From: Natronocella acetinitrilica
GTDB taxonomy: Bacteria; Pseudomonadota; Gammaproteobacteria; Nitrococcales; Aquisalimonadaceae
Direction: 5' to 3'
Length of the DNA stretch: 64,000 nucleotides
Assembly (NCBI RefSeq): GCF_024170285.1
Contig: NZ_JALJXV010000009.1
Coordinates: forward strand, 62,001 to 126,000
The translations under genes were made by a program, and so were the position numbers. Below are positions 51,625-60,044 of the stretch, in pieces (positions within the stretch are counted from its first letter, which is position 1; the number at the start of each line of letters is the position of its first letter). The notes beneath the pieces were generated by a model. The model searched no databases, had not been told where the DNA came from, and worked only from the letters and a program-made list of their open reading frames with translations.

Positions 51625-52800
51625 TCAGAAGTCCAGGCGTGCCGCGAACTGAACGCGTGTTGCGTTCGCGTCGGATCCGTCACGCAACTCGCGTTGACCC
51701 CACTGCAGTTCAACGCCGTACATCAACTGCTCCACCGGGCGATACCGCAGGTTGGCGTGGGCGGTGTAGAGCTTGTCGTCCGCGATCCCGGCGGCCTGTT
51801 CGGACGCGGCATCGGAATCGGTATCCACGAAGCCGAACACCAGGCCACCGTTCACGCGCGGGCTCAATGCCTGATCCAGGAAGAGCATGAGGCCGAAATC
51901 GCTCACCGTCTCGATGTCTCCACTATCATCCACGTAGCCGTTGAAGAAGCCCGTGCCGTTCTGCCAGAGATAACGGTTGGCCCCGTCGTAGTAGCCGACC
52001 TGGCCCCCCAACCGGGTTCCACCGAAAGAATACGAGCCGGCAGCATTGACGCCGAACCCGCTGGTCCGGTCGCTGTTGTTGCCGTCGTCCACTTCGAGTT
52101 GGGTGACAACCCCGGACAGCGAATACACCCAGCCGCCGGCGTTGCCTGCAAAACGCAGGGTCACATCTGGGAATGGGTCGTTGCTGTCGCCCGCCGAACG
52201 CGTCCCGTTATCCAACGATGTGACCACGTTGGACTCGGGGTTTTCCAGCGAGACCGAAAACCTGCCAGCGTCCGCACCGGGAAACGTATAACGGACCTGG
52301 GCCTGCCGGTTGAAGATGTAGCCCGCCGGTCCGCCGAAATCCAGCGTGGGCGCGAATACCATTGGCATGAAGTTGGACCAGGTCTGCCCGGCCAGTATTC
52401 CGTTCCATTCAAGGAACGCATGGCGCAGTCTCAGGCCACTGGAGTTGGAGACAACCTCGTTGCCGCCGCCACCGAAGAAGTCCGTCTCGATGTAGCTTCT
52501 GACGGGGCCGTGGGCTGTCGGTGTGCGCGTGCCGACCGACAGCCGGGTTTCGTTGGCATGGAAGCGCGTCTTGCCGGTGACATCCGTGCCGTCGTTATCA
52601 GCGCCTACGTCGATGCCTCGGAAAAAGGCCGTGTCGCCCAGGTCTTGGTCGACGTTGTAGATGGCATCGAGTTTGATGTAGCCACCGATCTGCAGGGTCG
52701 TGTTGCCTGCCTGCAGTTCCAGGGCCTGTGCCGGCGCCGCGGCAATAGCCAGGGCGGATAGCGAGACGAGTCCCGCGGATTTAAGGCTCAGTACTCTCAT
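51625..52800 (-). CDS. DcaP-like trimeric porin
   Basis: 391 residues. Signal peptide (SAGLVSLSALAIAAAPAQA). The mature N-terminus is LELQAGNTTLQIGGYIKLDAIYNVDQDLG, typical for DcaP porins (without the long coiled coil of some members). Alternating beta strands run throughout: TRLSVGTRTPTAHGPVRSYIETDFFGG, AFLEWNGILAGQTWSNFM, and the last strand ends ATRVQFAARLDF with terminal Phe. Outer-membrane diffusion channel for small organic anions. Upstream lies an AT-rich region with a 16-bp palindrome. Confidence 0.9.
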   Translation of the reverse strand: MRVLSLKSAGLVSLSALAIAAAPAQALELQAGNTTLQIGGYIKLDAIYNVDQDLGDTAFFRGIDVGADNDGTDVTGKTRFHANETRLSVGTRTPTAHGPVRSYIETDFFGGGGNEVVSNSSGLRLRHAFLEWNGILAGQTWSNFMPMVFAPTLDFGGPAGYIFNRQAQVRYTFPGADAGRFSVSLENPESNVVTSLDNGTRSAGDSNDPFPDVTLRFAGNAGGWVYSLSGVVTQLEVDDGNNSDRTSGFGVNAAGSYSFGGTRLGGQVGYYDGANRYLWQNGTGFFNGYVDDSGDIETVSDFGLMLFLDQALSPRVNGGLVFGFVDTDSDAASEQAAGIADDKLYTAHANLRYRPVEQLMYGVELQWGQRELRDGSDANATRVQFAARLDF

Positions 52801-53104
52801 TGAAATTCTCCTTCGCGTTGACGAATGCCTGATCCACTGATGCTGCTCAGGCCTGTGCCCGGATAAAGTTCTTCCGAAAAATCGGAAGAGTGCCGGCGGT
52901 TTCTTGAAGATCTTTATAAAGATCCATTCGAATTCTTGTTTAATTTAAAATTACGACAATGCGTAAAAACTCTTACGTAAATTCCGATTAAGTATTTCCC
53001 GAGGGCCTGTGAAGAATTCTTCCTTGCGAATTCGGTTAATACCGATATTGGGGATATCTTTTTGTGACTAGGCTTTGGGTTTAGAGAGCAATTGCACTTA
53101 ATGG
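52801..53104. promoter_or_regulatory. AT-rich divergent region with a 16-bp palindrome
   Basis: No gene here. GATCTTTATAAAGATC (52909-52924) is a perfect palindrome, and CTTCCGA-AAAA-TCGGAAG (52871-52888) a perfect 7-bp inverted repeat closer to the porin start. Either may be a regulator site or, for the second, a structure in the porin leader. The stretch 52905-53100 is AT-rich, as expected for a strong porin promoter. Confidence 0.5.
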
Positions 53105-53794
53105 ATGTGGGTCATGGTTGCAGCGTCTGAATTCGAAAAGGTCTTTTCCACGCTTTTAGGCGTCGCCGGGAGGCGAACTTTTCATCTGCTACTGCTTTCC
53201 TATCTGGAATGTCCGTCGGCACCGTCTGCCACGGCGGAGGGATTGCTGGAGGGGTTCCACGCCTTCGTGGGCCGTTCACAGTTCGCGCGGTCGCTGCCGC
53301 ATGTCGGTGCGATGGCCAGGCTGGACTGGGCGCTGCATTGTGCGCGGGCCTCGAGTCCCACCCGCGGCCTATCGCCGCGGCAACTCCCCCGACTGGAGCC
53401 CACGTCCCTGAGGTACTGTGCTTTCGATGTGCACGAAGGCGCTTCCCTGGTGCTGGTCAGTCCCGCGCACTTCGGTCTCTGGCAGGCCAATGTCAACGGG
53501 CCGCGCCCTTTGGGTGATCGAAGCCTCGAGGGCTTCGATGCTGTCCTCTTCTCCCGGGGCGGTGACGAGGTTCAACTCACCGCCTGTGCGGGGCAGGTCG
53601 GAGTCCTGCTCGACGCGCTCCGGGATGGGCTAACACTGGAGGAGGCCGTGCGTTACGCCCTGCTCACGGGTCAGAGGTTTGATCTGGCAGCGGCGCTGCG
53701 GGTTCTGATGAACGCGGGCGTGGTGACGGCTCTCACCTGCCGGCCAGCGTTAACCAGCTTGCGAAATTCCGACCGTTTCTTGCCGGTACTGTAG
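53105..53794 (+). CDS. DUF2063 (HvfC)-like protein
   Basis: 229 residues. The middle part matches the DUF2063 / HvfC N-terminal style: FHAFVGRSQFARSLPHVGAMARLDWALHCARAS, where the phrase ARLDWA/E is common, and a later helix region LDALRDGLTLEEAVRYALLTGQRFDL. In HvfABC the partner HvfB makes oxazolone-thioamide groups on copper-binding peptides, but no HvfB-like (DUF692) gene or precursor is visible in this window. An orphan use, for example as a regulator or adaptor, is possible. Start uncertain (ATG at 53105 or 53114). Confidence 0.5.
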   Translation: MWVMVAASEFEKVFSTLLGVAGRRTFHLLLLSYLECPSAPSATAEGLLEGFHAFVGRSQFARSLPHVGAMARLDWALHCARASSPTRGLSPRQLPRLEPTSLRYCAFDVHEGASLVLVSPAHFGLWQANVNGPRPLGDRSLEGFDAVLFSRGGDEVQLTACAGQVGVLLDALRDGLTLEEAVRYALLTGQRFDLAAALRVLMNAGVVTALTCRPALTSLRNSDRFLPVL

Positions 53795-53951
53795 CGTCGA
53801 TTTGGCAACGCCCACGTTGGACTTCCCTCGGCTCAGTAGCGACTGATCGAAGCGACACCTGTCGCCAGCAAAAAGTCGCGCGGAGTGCGTCGGCGCGTAA
53901 AGCACCGCCAACCAACCGTACATTGCGCGATCTTGGCGAGCAGATAGCAGA

Positions 53952-54626
53952 TCAGGCCGTGATTCGGTCCATGAGCCGGGACAGGAGGCCGCTTTTGCGT
54001 TTGCTCATTTCTGCGGCTGCTGCGGCACCGGATTCCCTGGCGGTTTCGAGCAGAGTATCCAGCGTGAGCGCGATCTGCTCGGCTGCGCTTTTCTCTTCTG
54101 CACTGAACGACGAGCCTTGTCCATGCACGCCGGCTTCGAGAAGGGCGCCGCTCCAGTCACGAATGCCATGACGGACCGTTTGCATGAGCAGGTTGACGGC
54201 CATCGTCGGCACCACGAGGCAGAGGTCCGTATCAAGGCGCACCAGCGCGCGAATCTCGGCCTGGCGCTCATCATTGAGGGGGCAACGACAGCCCCCGTTG
54301 CGAAGGATATCGGCGTAGTTTTCCTCGAGTTCATTTATCCCTGTGGGAAGGCTGAAGCCCGACACGGTGCGTCGCTGAGCGTCGCTTATGGGTGCCTCCA
54401 CCCAACCTAACCCAGGCCGCCATGCGAGCAGGGCGGCGGTGTTCCCCTGGCGATGGAGCGGCAAGTCCGAATCGTCCGTATAACCGTCAAGCTCCTGGCG
54501 CAGCCATTGCGAAACCTGCGTGTCACGCAGGACGGTAGCGACGAAAATGCTGCGCTGAACCAGGTCGGAAAGCTTGTGATCCGGATCTCCGCATTGCTCG
54601 TGAATCGATGCGATCATTGACGTCAT
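53952..54626 (-). CDS. AbiTii-domain protein
   Basis: 224 residues from the ATG at 54626 with GGGAGG upstream. The N-terminal 60 residues match the AbiTii domain: HKLSDLVQRSIFVATVLRDTQVSQWLRQELDGYTDDSDLPLHR (kept here in family order: helix, WLxxELxGY, acidic turn, LPxxR). The rest is helical (INELEENYADILRNGGCRCP; LLMQTVRHGIRDWSGALLEA; EKSAAEQIALTLDTLLETARE) and ends with a basic segment SKRKSGLLSRLMDRI. AbiTii occurs in abortive-infection proteins of phage defence. It sits directly downstream of spike and hub genes on the same strand (170 bp gap). Confidence 0.65.
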   Translation of the reverse strand: MTSMIASIHEQCGDPDHKLSDLVQRSIFVATVLRDTQVSQWLRQELDGYTDDSDLPLHRQGNTAALLAWRPGLGWVEAPISDAQRRTVSGFSLPTGINELEENYADILRNGGCRCPLNDERQAEIRALVRLDTDLCLVVPTMAVNLLMQTVRHGIRDWSGALLEAGVHGQGSSFSAEEKSAAEQIALTLDTLLETARESGAAAAAEMSKRKSGLLSRLMDRITA

Positions 54627-54796
54627 GGTTCCCTCCCTTGCGTCGAACATACGACGCACCAACTCCGCCGTGGCGAATCCACACAACCAACGCCAAGCCG
54701 TTGGCGTTGCTTCGGCTGCACGGCCCAAGCATTTGAAGCTAGAACTTGGCAAGATGAATGAATGCCGACTCAGTCACAGAAAACGGGATATCCCCG

Positions 54797-55588
54797 CTAC
54801 CAGATGTTTCCGTCGCCGGGTGTGTATGTGACTGCCGACACGGTGGATGCGATGATCATGTCGGCCTGAATCACTCCGGACGCCTTGAGCATACCGGCGT
54901 CAACGTTGACCACCCCAGCACTTAACCGGACGGTCGAGGCCTTGATAGTCACCTCAGTCACCGCATCGATCTCGATTTGCTGGTTGCCGACGGATACCCG
55001 CGCGTCACCGTTCCGGATCTCCACACCGTGCCCCTCTCGCAGAACCACTGAAAGCTGCTCGTCACCCAGAGCGAGAGTCACGGAGCCCTGTTCCGGGTTG
55101 TCGTCAATCACCAGCGTGCCTTTGTGCGTTGTGATGCTGTGTCGATGGGGCGTATCCGCAGCCGGCGGCGGTGCGGTCTTTCCGTTCCAGAGCGATCCAA
55201 TGATGAATGGGCGGCCCGGATCTCCCGCATCGAAAGCGATCAGGACTTCATCACCCACGTCCGGCACGAACCATGCGCCGCGTCCCGAGCCGGCCAGGAA
55301 CTGGGCCAGTCGCGCTGCGACTTCCAGCGGGTGATTCGCTGCCTCTGCGAGTGAGGGCAGTGCGACCCGGAGAATGGCTTGCTGTCGGGCGGACTGATTG
55401 TCAATGACGATCCCGCTGTAGACTCCGTAGAGCCGCTGGCCTTCCAGTGCTTTCCGGTCCCTCTCGGCATGCTCATCGACGGATGCGCCCCAAGAAGGAA
55501 AAAAGGGTGTCGAATGTACGGATGGGGCGGGGTGGTCCGCCGCTGCTGGGATCGTGATCCCCTGAATCTCTTCGATGTTCACCGGCAT
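54797..55588 (-). CDS. baseplate spike protein, gp5/VgrG C-terminal-like
   Basis: 263 residues from the ATG at 55588, with AGGAGG about 10 nt before. Residues about 45-140 form a gp5-type OB fold: LYGVYSGIVIDNQSARQQAILRVALPSL and FLAGSGRGAWFVPDVGDEVLIAFDAGDPGRPFIIGSLWNGK, the latter being the hallmark of phage baseplate assembly protein V and VgrG. The C-terminal part is a beta-helix needle (LVIDDNPEQGSVTLALGDEQ; VEIRNGDARVSVGNQQIEID). No effector domain is attached. It would trimerise to form the tip of an injection machine. It overlaps the hub gene by 116 bp. Confidence 0.85.
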   Translation of the reverse strand: MPVNIEEIQGITIPAAADHPAPSVHSTPFFPSWGASVDEHAERDRKALEGQRLYGVYSGIVIDNQSARQQAILRVALPSLAEAANHPLEVAARLAQFLAGSGRGAWFVPDVGDEVLIAFDAGDPGRPFIIGSLWNGKTAPPPAADTPHRHSITTHKGTLVIDDNPEQGSVTLALGDEQLSVVLREGHGVEIRNGDARVSVGNQQIEIDAVTEVTIKASTVRLSAGVVNVDAGMLKASGVIQADMIIASTVSAVTYTPGDGNIW

Positions 55589-56645
55589 GGCGTCGGACCT
55601 CCTGGTGTCCCGCCGACGGCCGCTCGCCCAGAAAGCGAGTTTGCAGACCATCCTGCGGTGTGTAGTGATGGGTGACGGAGCGAAGGTAGAACTCGGTGTC
55701 CAGTTCCCGGTCGATGCCCTCCAGCGCCAGCCAGTGGCCGGGTTTGAGCCAGGGGCTGTCAGTTGCGATTCCATTAGCCTGCAGATAGCGGAACGCGTGA
55801 CGGGTAAAGGTGCCACTTGCCAGGGCAGTCGCATGGTCAACCGACGAGGCGGCGATGGGGACAATGCGTTCGTTCTTCAGTCCAAGCTCTGTCAGTCGCG
55901 TGATAACCGTTGTGGCCTCGGAGCCTGTCCCCAGAGACGACTGTTGCTCAAGGATCGCCTGTGCAATCGCCATGTCCCATCCTGCTGCTGTTGCGCCAGT
56001 GGCTGACGCAAGCAGATCGTGGCGAATGCCGACATCCTGCAGGGTTTCTCCCAGCCGCAACGACTGCGTCGCTCCCGGTGCCGACAGGGCGTCTTCGACG
56101 TGCAGCACGCTGTCGCTGTCACACCAGAACTCCGTGCAACAGTGCGCGGCGATCTGGGTGAGGAGTTGCAGGTCAGTCTGCCTGATCTGCGACCAGGTAT
56201 GCGGGCGGTCCAGCAACGCGGCGTTAGCCTGCAAGGTGAGACCGGCTTTTTGTGCAATGGCGGATAGCACTTTGCGGGCGGTTTCATTTGCGTATTGCCA
56301 AACATGCTCCCCGGTCATTGCGTGCCGAAGTGCATCATGGGCCTCCACAACCAGAACCGGTGGCTCGCTGGTCCCCCAGCGTTGCTCGATCGCGGTGATG
56401 CGCCCCGCGAATAACAATTCATCACCTACCCGCAACCGCACCGCCGCATGCAACTCCACCGGGGGTTCTTCGGCCCTTGCCGGTTGCACCCCAAGGTGCA
56501 TGTTCAGGGCCGCCGGCATCCCCAGCGAGTGCGTGACCTCCGCCAGCTTGAGCGCAGCGGATAGGGAAGGATATTTTGCGCCGTCGATCTCGATCTCGAT
56601 CTCGGGACGCGACGCGACCAAAGGAAGGTCTGGGGATGGAGGCAT
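55473..56645 (-). CDS. baseplate hub protein, gp27 / phage late control D-like
   Basis: 390 residues from the ATG at 56645 with GGGAGAG upstream. The protein resembles late-control gene D / VgrG N-terminal domains: RPEIEIEIDGAKYPSLSAAL at the start, RVGDELLFAGRITAIEQRWG, then the conserved VWQYANETARKVLSAIAQKAGLTL, WSQIRQTDLQLLTQIAAHCCTEFWCDSDSVL (trypsin-like D-protein core) and SPWLKPGHWLALEGIDRELD. The family part ends about 55600 (TRFLGERP); the last 40 residues run in the frame of the overlapping spike gene and look non-native. Hub and spike, fused in VgrG, are separate here. Confidence 0.82.
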   Translation of the reverse strand: MPPSPDLPLVASRPEIEIEIDGAKYPSLSAALKLAEVTHSLGMPAALNMHLGVQPARAEEPPVELHAAVRLRVGDELLFAGRITAIEQRWGTSEPPVLVVEAHDALRHAMTGEHVWQYANETARKVLSAIAQKAGLTLQANAALLDRPHTWSQIRQTDLQLLTQIAAHCCTEFWCDSDSVLHVEDALSAPGATQSLRLGETLQDVGIRHDLLASATGATAAGWDMAIAQAILEQQSSLGTGSEATTVITRLTELGLKNERIVPIAASSVDHATALASGTFTRHAFRYLQANGIATDSPWLKPGHWLALEGIDRELDTEFYLRSVTHHYTPQDGLQTRFLGERPSAGHQEVRRHAGEHRRDSGDHDPSSGGPPRPIRTFDTLFSFLGRIRR

Positions 56646-56812
56646 CACGACTCTCCCAGCAGCTAGCCTGCCCGACGCCGACCCATGCGCTGAAAGCCTG
56701 GCGCATGCGCGACGCCTTCTGGAAAGAATAACCTGCCTTGGGCGAAGTGTTGGCGCCCTTGCAAAGGGCGCTGCCATTCGCCGCCTGGGCGGAGAGCCGC
56801 CGCGAACGTCTG

Positions 56813-57889
56813 CTAGAACCAGCGCATGCGCTTGAAGCGCCAGATCATGAATCCGGCGATGCCGATGATCACCAGCCAGACCATGGGATAGCCCCAGTAC
56901 CAGCCAAGCTCCGGCATGGCAAAGGGACTATTCGGATGCTCGAAATTCATGCCATAGACGCCAACAATGAACGTCAATGGCATGAAGATGGTGGCGATCA
57001 CCGTGAGTCGGCGGATGCTCTCGTTGAGTCGGTTGCTCATGCTGGAAAGATAGACGTCGAGCAGGCTTGCGATCATGTCCCGGTAACTCTCCACCAGGTC
57101 CATCACTTGCACGGTATGGTCGTAGACATCGCGCATCCACAGCAATGTGTCGGAGGTAAAGACATCGGCATGATCCCGCAGCAGCTGATTGATCACCTCC
57201 CGCGTCGGCCAAAGATGGCGTCGTAAAACGATCAGCTCCCGCTTCAGGCCGTGCAGTGCGTGCAGGGTCTCCATACCCGGGTTGTCCAGAATGGCCTCCT
57301 CCAGCGCATCCACCCGCTCGCCGATGGCATCCAGCACCGGGTAGGCATGGTCGACGGCGGCGTCGATCAGGGCGTAAAGCAAATCGTCGGGCTCGGTGAT
57401 ATGTCGGCCATGTCGCCCCTGCAGACGACGGCGGACCTCTGGAAACGGATCATGCCCGTTCGAGGTAATACTGAGTACAAAGCCCTTGCCCAGAAACAGG
57501 GATATCTGGTGGATGTGCAGGGCTCCATCGTCGTCCTTCAGTGGCAGACCAAGGATCATGGTGAGCGTGGTGTCGTAGTCGTCGGCCTTGGGGCGCTGCC
57601 CCGTGTTGAGGACGTCTTCCATGGCAAGCGGGTGCAGGCCGAGCCGTTCGCCCAGGCGGTGCAATTGCGCGACCGATGGTGTTCCTTGCACGTCGATCCA
57701 ATGAAAGTCGTCCGCCGCCGCGGTCGGAGGTACATCCTCAATGGTGACGGTGCTGGTTGCGCTCCAGTGCCCCCGGATACAGGGACTGACCTGGATGCGT
57801 TGGACGCCACCATTGGCCTTGTCATCTGTGCTCAGTGTTCCTGGTGCCGTTCCAGGTGGTGGATAACTCTTGTCGAAGATCAGGGCCAT
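56813..57889 (-). CDS. corA: CorA family magnesium transporter
   Basis: 358 residues. Long cytoplasmic N-terminal funnel domain (FHWIDVQGTPSVAQLHRLGERLGLHPLAMEDVLN; LKRELIVLRRHLWPTREVINQLL) and two C-terminal membrane helices with the signature YGMN in VIATIFMPLTFIVGVYGMNFEH. The last helix ends with a basic tail FKRMRWF. Imports Mg2+ or other divalent cations through a homopentamer; some ZntB-like members export or import zinc. Complete. Confidence 0.93.
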   Translation of the reverse strand: MALIFDKSYPPPGTAPGTLSTDDKANGGVQRIQVSPCIRGHWSATSTVTIEDVPPTAAADDFHWIDVQGTPSVAQLHRLGERLGLHPLAMEDVLNTGQRPKADDYDTTLTMILGLPLKDDDGALHIHQISLFLGKGFVLSITSNGHDPFPEVRRRLQGRHGRHITEPDDLLYALIDAAVDHAYPVLDAIGERVDALEEAILDNPGMETLHALHGLKRELIVLRRHLWPTREVINQLLRDHADVFTSDTLLWMRDVYDHTVQVMDLVESYRDMIASLLDVYLSSMSNRLNESIRRLTVIATIFMPLTFIVGVYGMNFEHPNSPFAMPELGWYWGYPMVWLVIIGIAGFMIWRFKRMRWF

Positions 57890-58197
57890 GGAACGTCACC
57901 GTGGGTCCGCGAAGCCAGATCGGTCCCATTTGAATCGTCTGGAACCGGACTGGCAAGCGTTGATCACAGCGACCGTTGATATGGAAAGGGCACATCAGGA
58001 ATGCGCAACATGAACTTGCGCGATGGATCAGTGCTGATGTTGACGGTCGTGTGAGGCGGGTCTATATCATTCAACGGACTGATAAAAAAGATGGAGAACG
58101 GCCAGTCCACGGTAATCGAGAGGCAATAAAGCGGCTGCGCAGATCCCACTGGCGAGTCTGCATAAGAACGCCTCCAGACAATCGCGTGGTGACCTCG
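57890..58197. other. 308-bp intergenic region, no gene seen
   Basis: It separates divergent corA and cytochrome genes and should hold both promoters. An open frame in front of the cytochrome gene (from 57976) lacks signals of translation and is not supported. Confidence 0.4.
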
Positions 58198-58515
58198 ATG
58201 AAAAGACCAGTACTTTTCCTTATTGGCGCTGCCGCTGCCCTGGCTATGGCACAGGCCCAGGCTGACGACATCATGGCTGGAGAAGCGCTTTACGCGGAGT
58301 CGTGTGTCAGCTGCCACGGTGGATCGGGGCGGGGCATGGCGAGTTTCCCGTCACTTACCGGACGGGATGCAGACTATATCTCCAAGCGGCTCATGCAGTA
58401 TCGCGCCGGGGAACGAGTGGGGCCGAACAGCGCGTTGATGGCGCCGGCAGCCGCCGAATTGTCCGATGATGACATCGCCAACCTCGCTGCCTATATCTCG
58501 ACGACTTTCGAGTGA
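58198..58515 (+). CDS. periplasmic class I cytochrome c
   Basis: 105 residues from the ATG at 58198. Signal peptide (PVLFLIGAAAALAMAQAQA, then DDIMAGE). Heme c motif CVSCH at residues 36-40 and axial Met81 in NSALMAPAAAELSDDDIANLAAYI, the c4/c5-like monoheme build. Carries one electron in the periplasm. It is 101 bp upstream of a PQQ-type sugar dehydrogenase gene, so it may be its electron acceptor; this is inferred from proximity and the known biochemistry of such dehydrogenases. Confidence 0.92.
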   Translation: MKRPVLFLIGAAAALAMAQAQADDIMAGEALYAESCVSCHGGSGRGMASFPSLTGRDADYISKRLMQYRAGERVGPNSALMAPAAAELSDDDIANLAAYISTTFE

Positions 58516-58616
58516 ACCAAAGGAGAAACCGAAGTACTACCGCCCCACTGCGGGGTGTTTCGAAGAAGGCCAAAAAACAAGAAAAAAGCAGTGAAAATAA
58601 ACGAGGAGGAGCATCC

Positions 58617-59897
58617 ATGATTAGGCGCATGACCCAGTTGTCGCTCTGCGCGTTGCTGGCCTCTGGCATGGTCCATGGTGTGACGCATGCCGCAAGCTCA
58701 GGCAACGACGTTCCCAGGCTCACGCATACCAGTGTGCTGTCAGGCTTGGATAACCCCTGGGATATGGCGTTTCTGCCTGATGGAACCATGTTCTTCACCG
58801 AGAAGTGCCAAGGCTTGTCGGTGCGACTTCCCTCTGGTGATGTGAACGGCTTGCTGGGGATGGACGGTACGGAAGATTTTGCCGAAACCGCTGACGACCT
58901 GTTCTGTCATGGTCAGGCCGGCATGAACGGAGTCGCTCTCGATCCCGAGTTCGACGAGAATCGATTTGTCTACGTCTACTCGGCATCAAAGCTCACCACG
59001 CCCCACAACAATCGCGTGATCCGGTTGGTGGTCAATGACGATCTCACCGGTGTTTCGGATCGCACCGATATCGTCGAGGACATCGCCTACAAGCAGGAGG
59101 CCAGTGATCACCCGTTTGGCGATGCCGGTGCGCACAATGGCGGGCGCATCCGCTTCAATCCGGGCGACGGCTATCTGTACGTGACCACCGGCGATACCCA
59201 CAACGGCGAGGTGCCGCAACACCCGACGCGGCTGGGCGGAAAAGTGCTTCGTATCGATCGGGACGGCAATGCGGCGGAAGGCAACAACCCGCCGGAGGGT
59301 TTCGACCCGCGGATCTTTACCTACGGTCATCGCAACGTGCAGGGCATCGCCTTCCGTCCTGATTCCGACGAGCCGTTCGCGGCGGAACATGGGCCCTGGC
59401 ACTCCGATGAGGTGAAGAAGCTGGAAGCCGGCGGCAACGCCGGGTGGGATCCCCGCCCCAACGTCGGCGGCCGTGGCGACTGCCCCGACGACTACTGTGG
59501 CTATATGCCGAGCCAGATGGAGGCCATGGACCCGGAAGAGCGGATGGCTTTCATGCCGATGACGGATACCGAACGTTTCCCCGACGCAATACGGCCTGCC
59601 TGGACCAACAATGGCCTGTCCCAGGGCATGTCTTCCGCGGCGTTCCTGACCGGCTCGCAGTGGAAGGACTGGGAAGGCCGGATGGTTGTCGGCTTCCTGG
59701 GCATCGGAATCCATGGAACGCCGATCGGTCACCGACTCGACGTGCTGGATATTGCTGAAGACGGCTTGTCCGTCGAGGTCAGCACCATTTCCCTGCCCAT
59801 GCCTGCCGGTCGGTTCCGGTCAGTAGTGCAGGGGCCGGACGGCGATCTTTACGTTGCCCTTGATGAAGGTGAGATCTACAGGCTTAGTCCCAACTAG
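58617..59897 (+). CDS. PQQ-dependent sugar dehydrogenase (soluble GDH/Hedgehog-like propeller)
   Basis: 426 residues from the ATG at 58617 with GAGGAGGA 6 nt upstream. Signal peptide (LSLCALLASGMVHGVTHA). The GSDH propeller begins LSGLDNPWDMAFLPDGTMFFTEK, then GQAGMNGVALDPEFDENRFVYVY, HNGGRIRFNPGDGYLYVTTGD, LGGKVLRIDRDGN, YGHRNVQGIAF and FAAEHGPWHSDEVKKLEAGGNAGW, all family motifs for PQQ and Ca2+ binding. Two paired Cys (CPDDYC) may form a disulfide loop. Oxidises aldoses or related sugars in the periplasm. Followed by a hairpin. Confidence 0.92.
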   Translation: MIRRMTQLSLCALLASGMVHGVTHAASSGNDVPRLTHTSVLSGLDNPWDMAFLPDGTMFFTEKCQGLSVRLPSGDVNGLLGMDGTEDFAETADDLFCHGQAGMNGVALDPEFDENRFVYVYSASKLTTPHNNRVIRLVVNDDLTGVSDRTDIVEDIAYKQEASDHPFGDAGAHNGGRIRFNPGDGYLYVTTGDTHNGEVPQHPTRLGGKVLRIDRDGNAAEGNNPPEGFDPRIFTYGHRNVQGIAFRPDSDEPFAAEHGPWHSDEVKKLEAGGNAGWDPRPNVGGRGDCPDDYCGYMPSQMEAMDPEERMAFMPMTDTERFPDAIRPAWTNNGLSQGMSSAAFLTGSQWKDWEGRMVVGFLGIGIHGTPIGHRLDVLDIAEDGLSVEVSTISLPMPAGRFRSVVQGPDGDLYVALDEGEIYRLSPN

Positions 59898-59921
59898 TGT
59901 CCCTAAACAGCGGTTCGGCTC

Positions 59922-59949
59922 AGCCGCACTGCCACCGGGCAGTGCGGCT
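59922..59949. terminator. hairpin after the PQQ dehydrogenase gene
   Basis: AGCCGCACTGCC / GGCAGTGCGGCT, a perfect 12-bp stem with an ACCG loop, 25 bp after the stop. No T run; probably a terminator or 3' end stabiliser. Confidence 0.65.
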
Positions 59950-60044
59950 GGCTTCGGGGTCGGACGCCGCGGCATGCAGCTGTTTCAGGGACGCTTGTTC
60001 GACCAGGCAAGCATCCCACTCGATTTTTTGATGGGCCATGGCAG

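Noticed and set aside
44309-56645. Ordinary prophage
   Set aside because: There is no integrase, terminase, portal, capsid, lysis or sheath gene, and the tail-like genes are far apart and on opposite strands.
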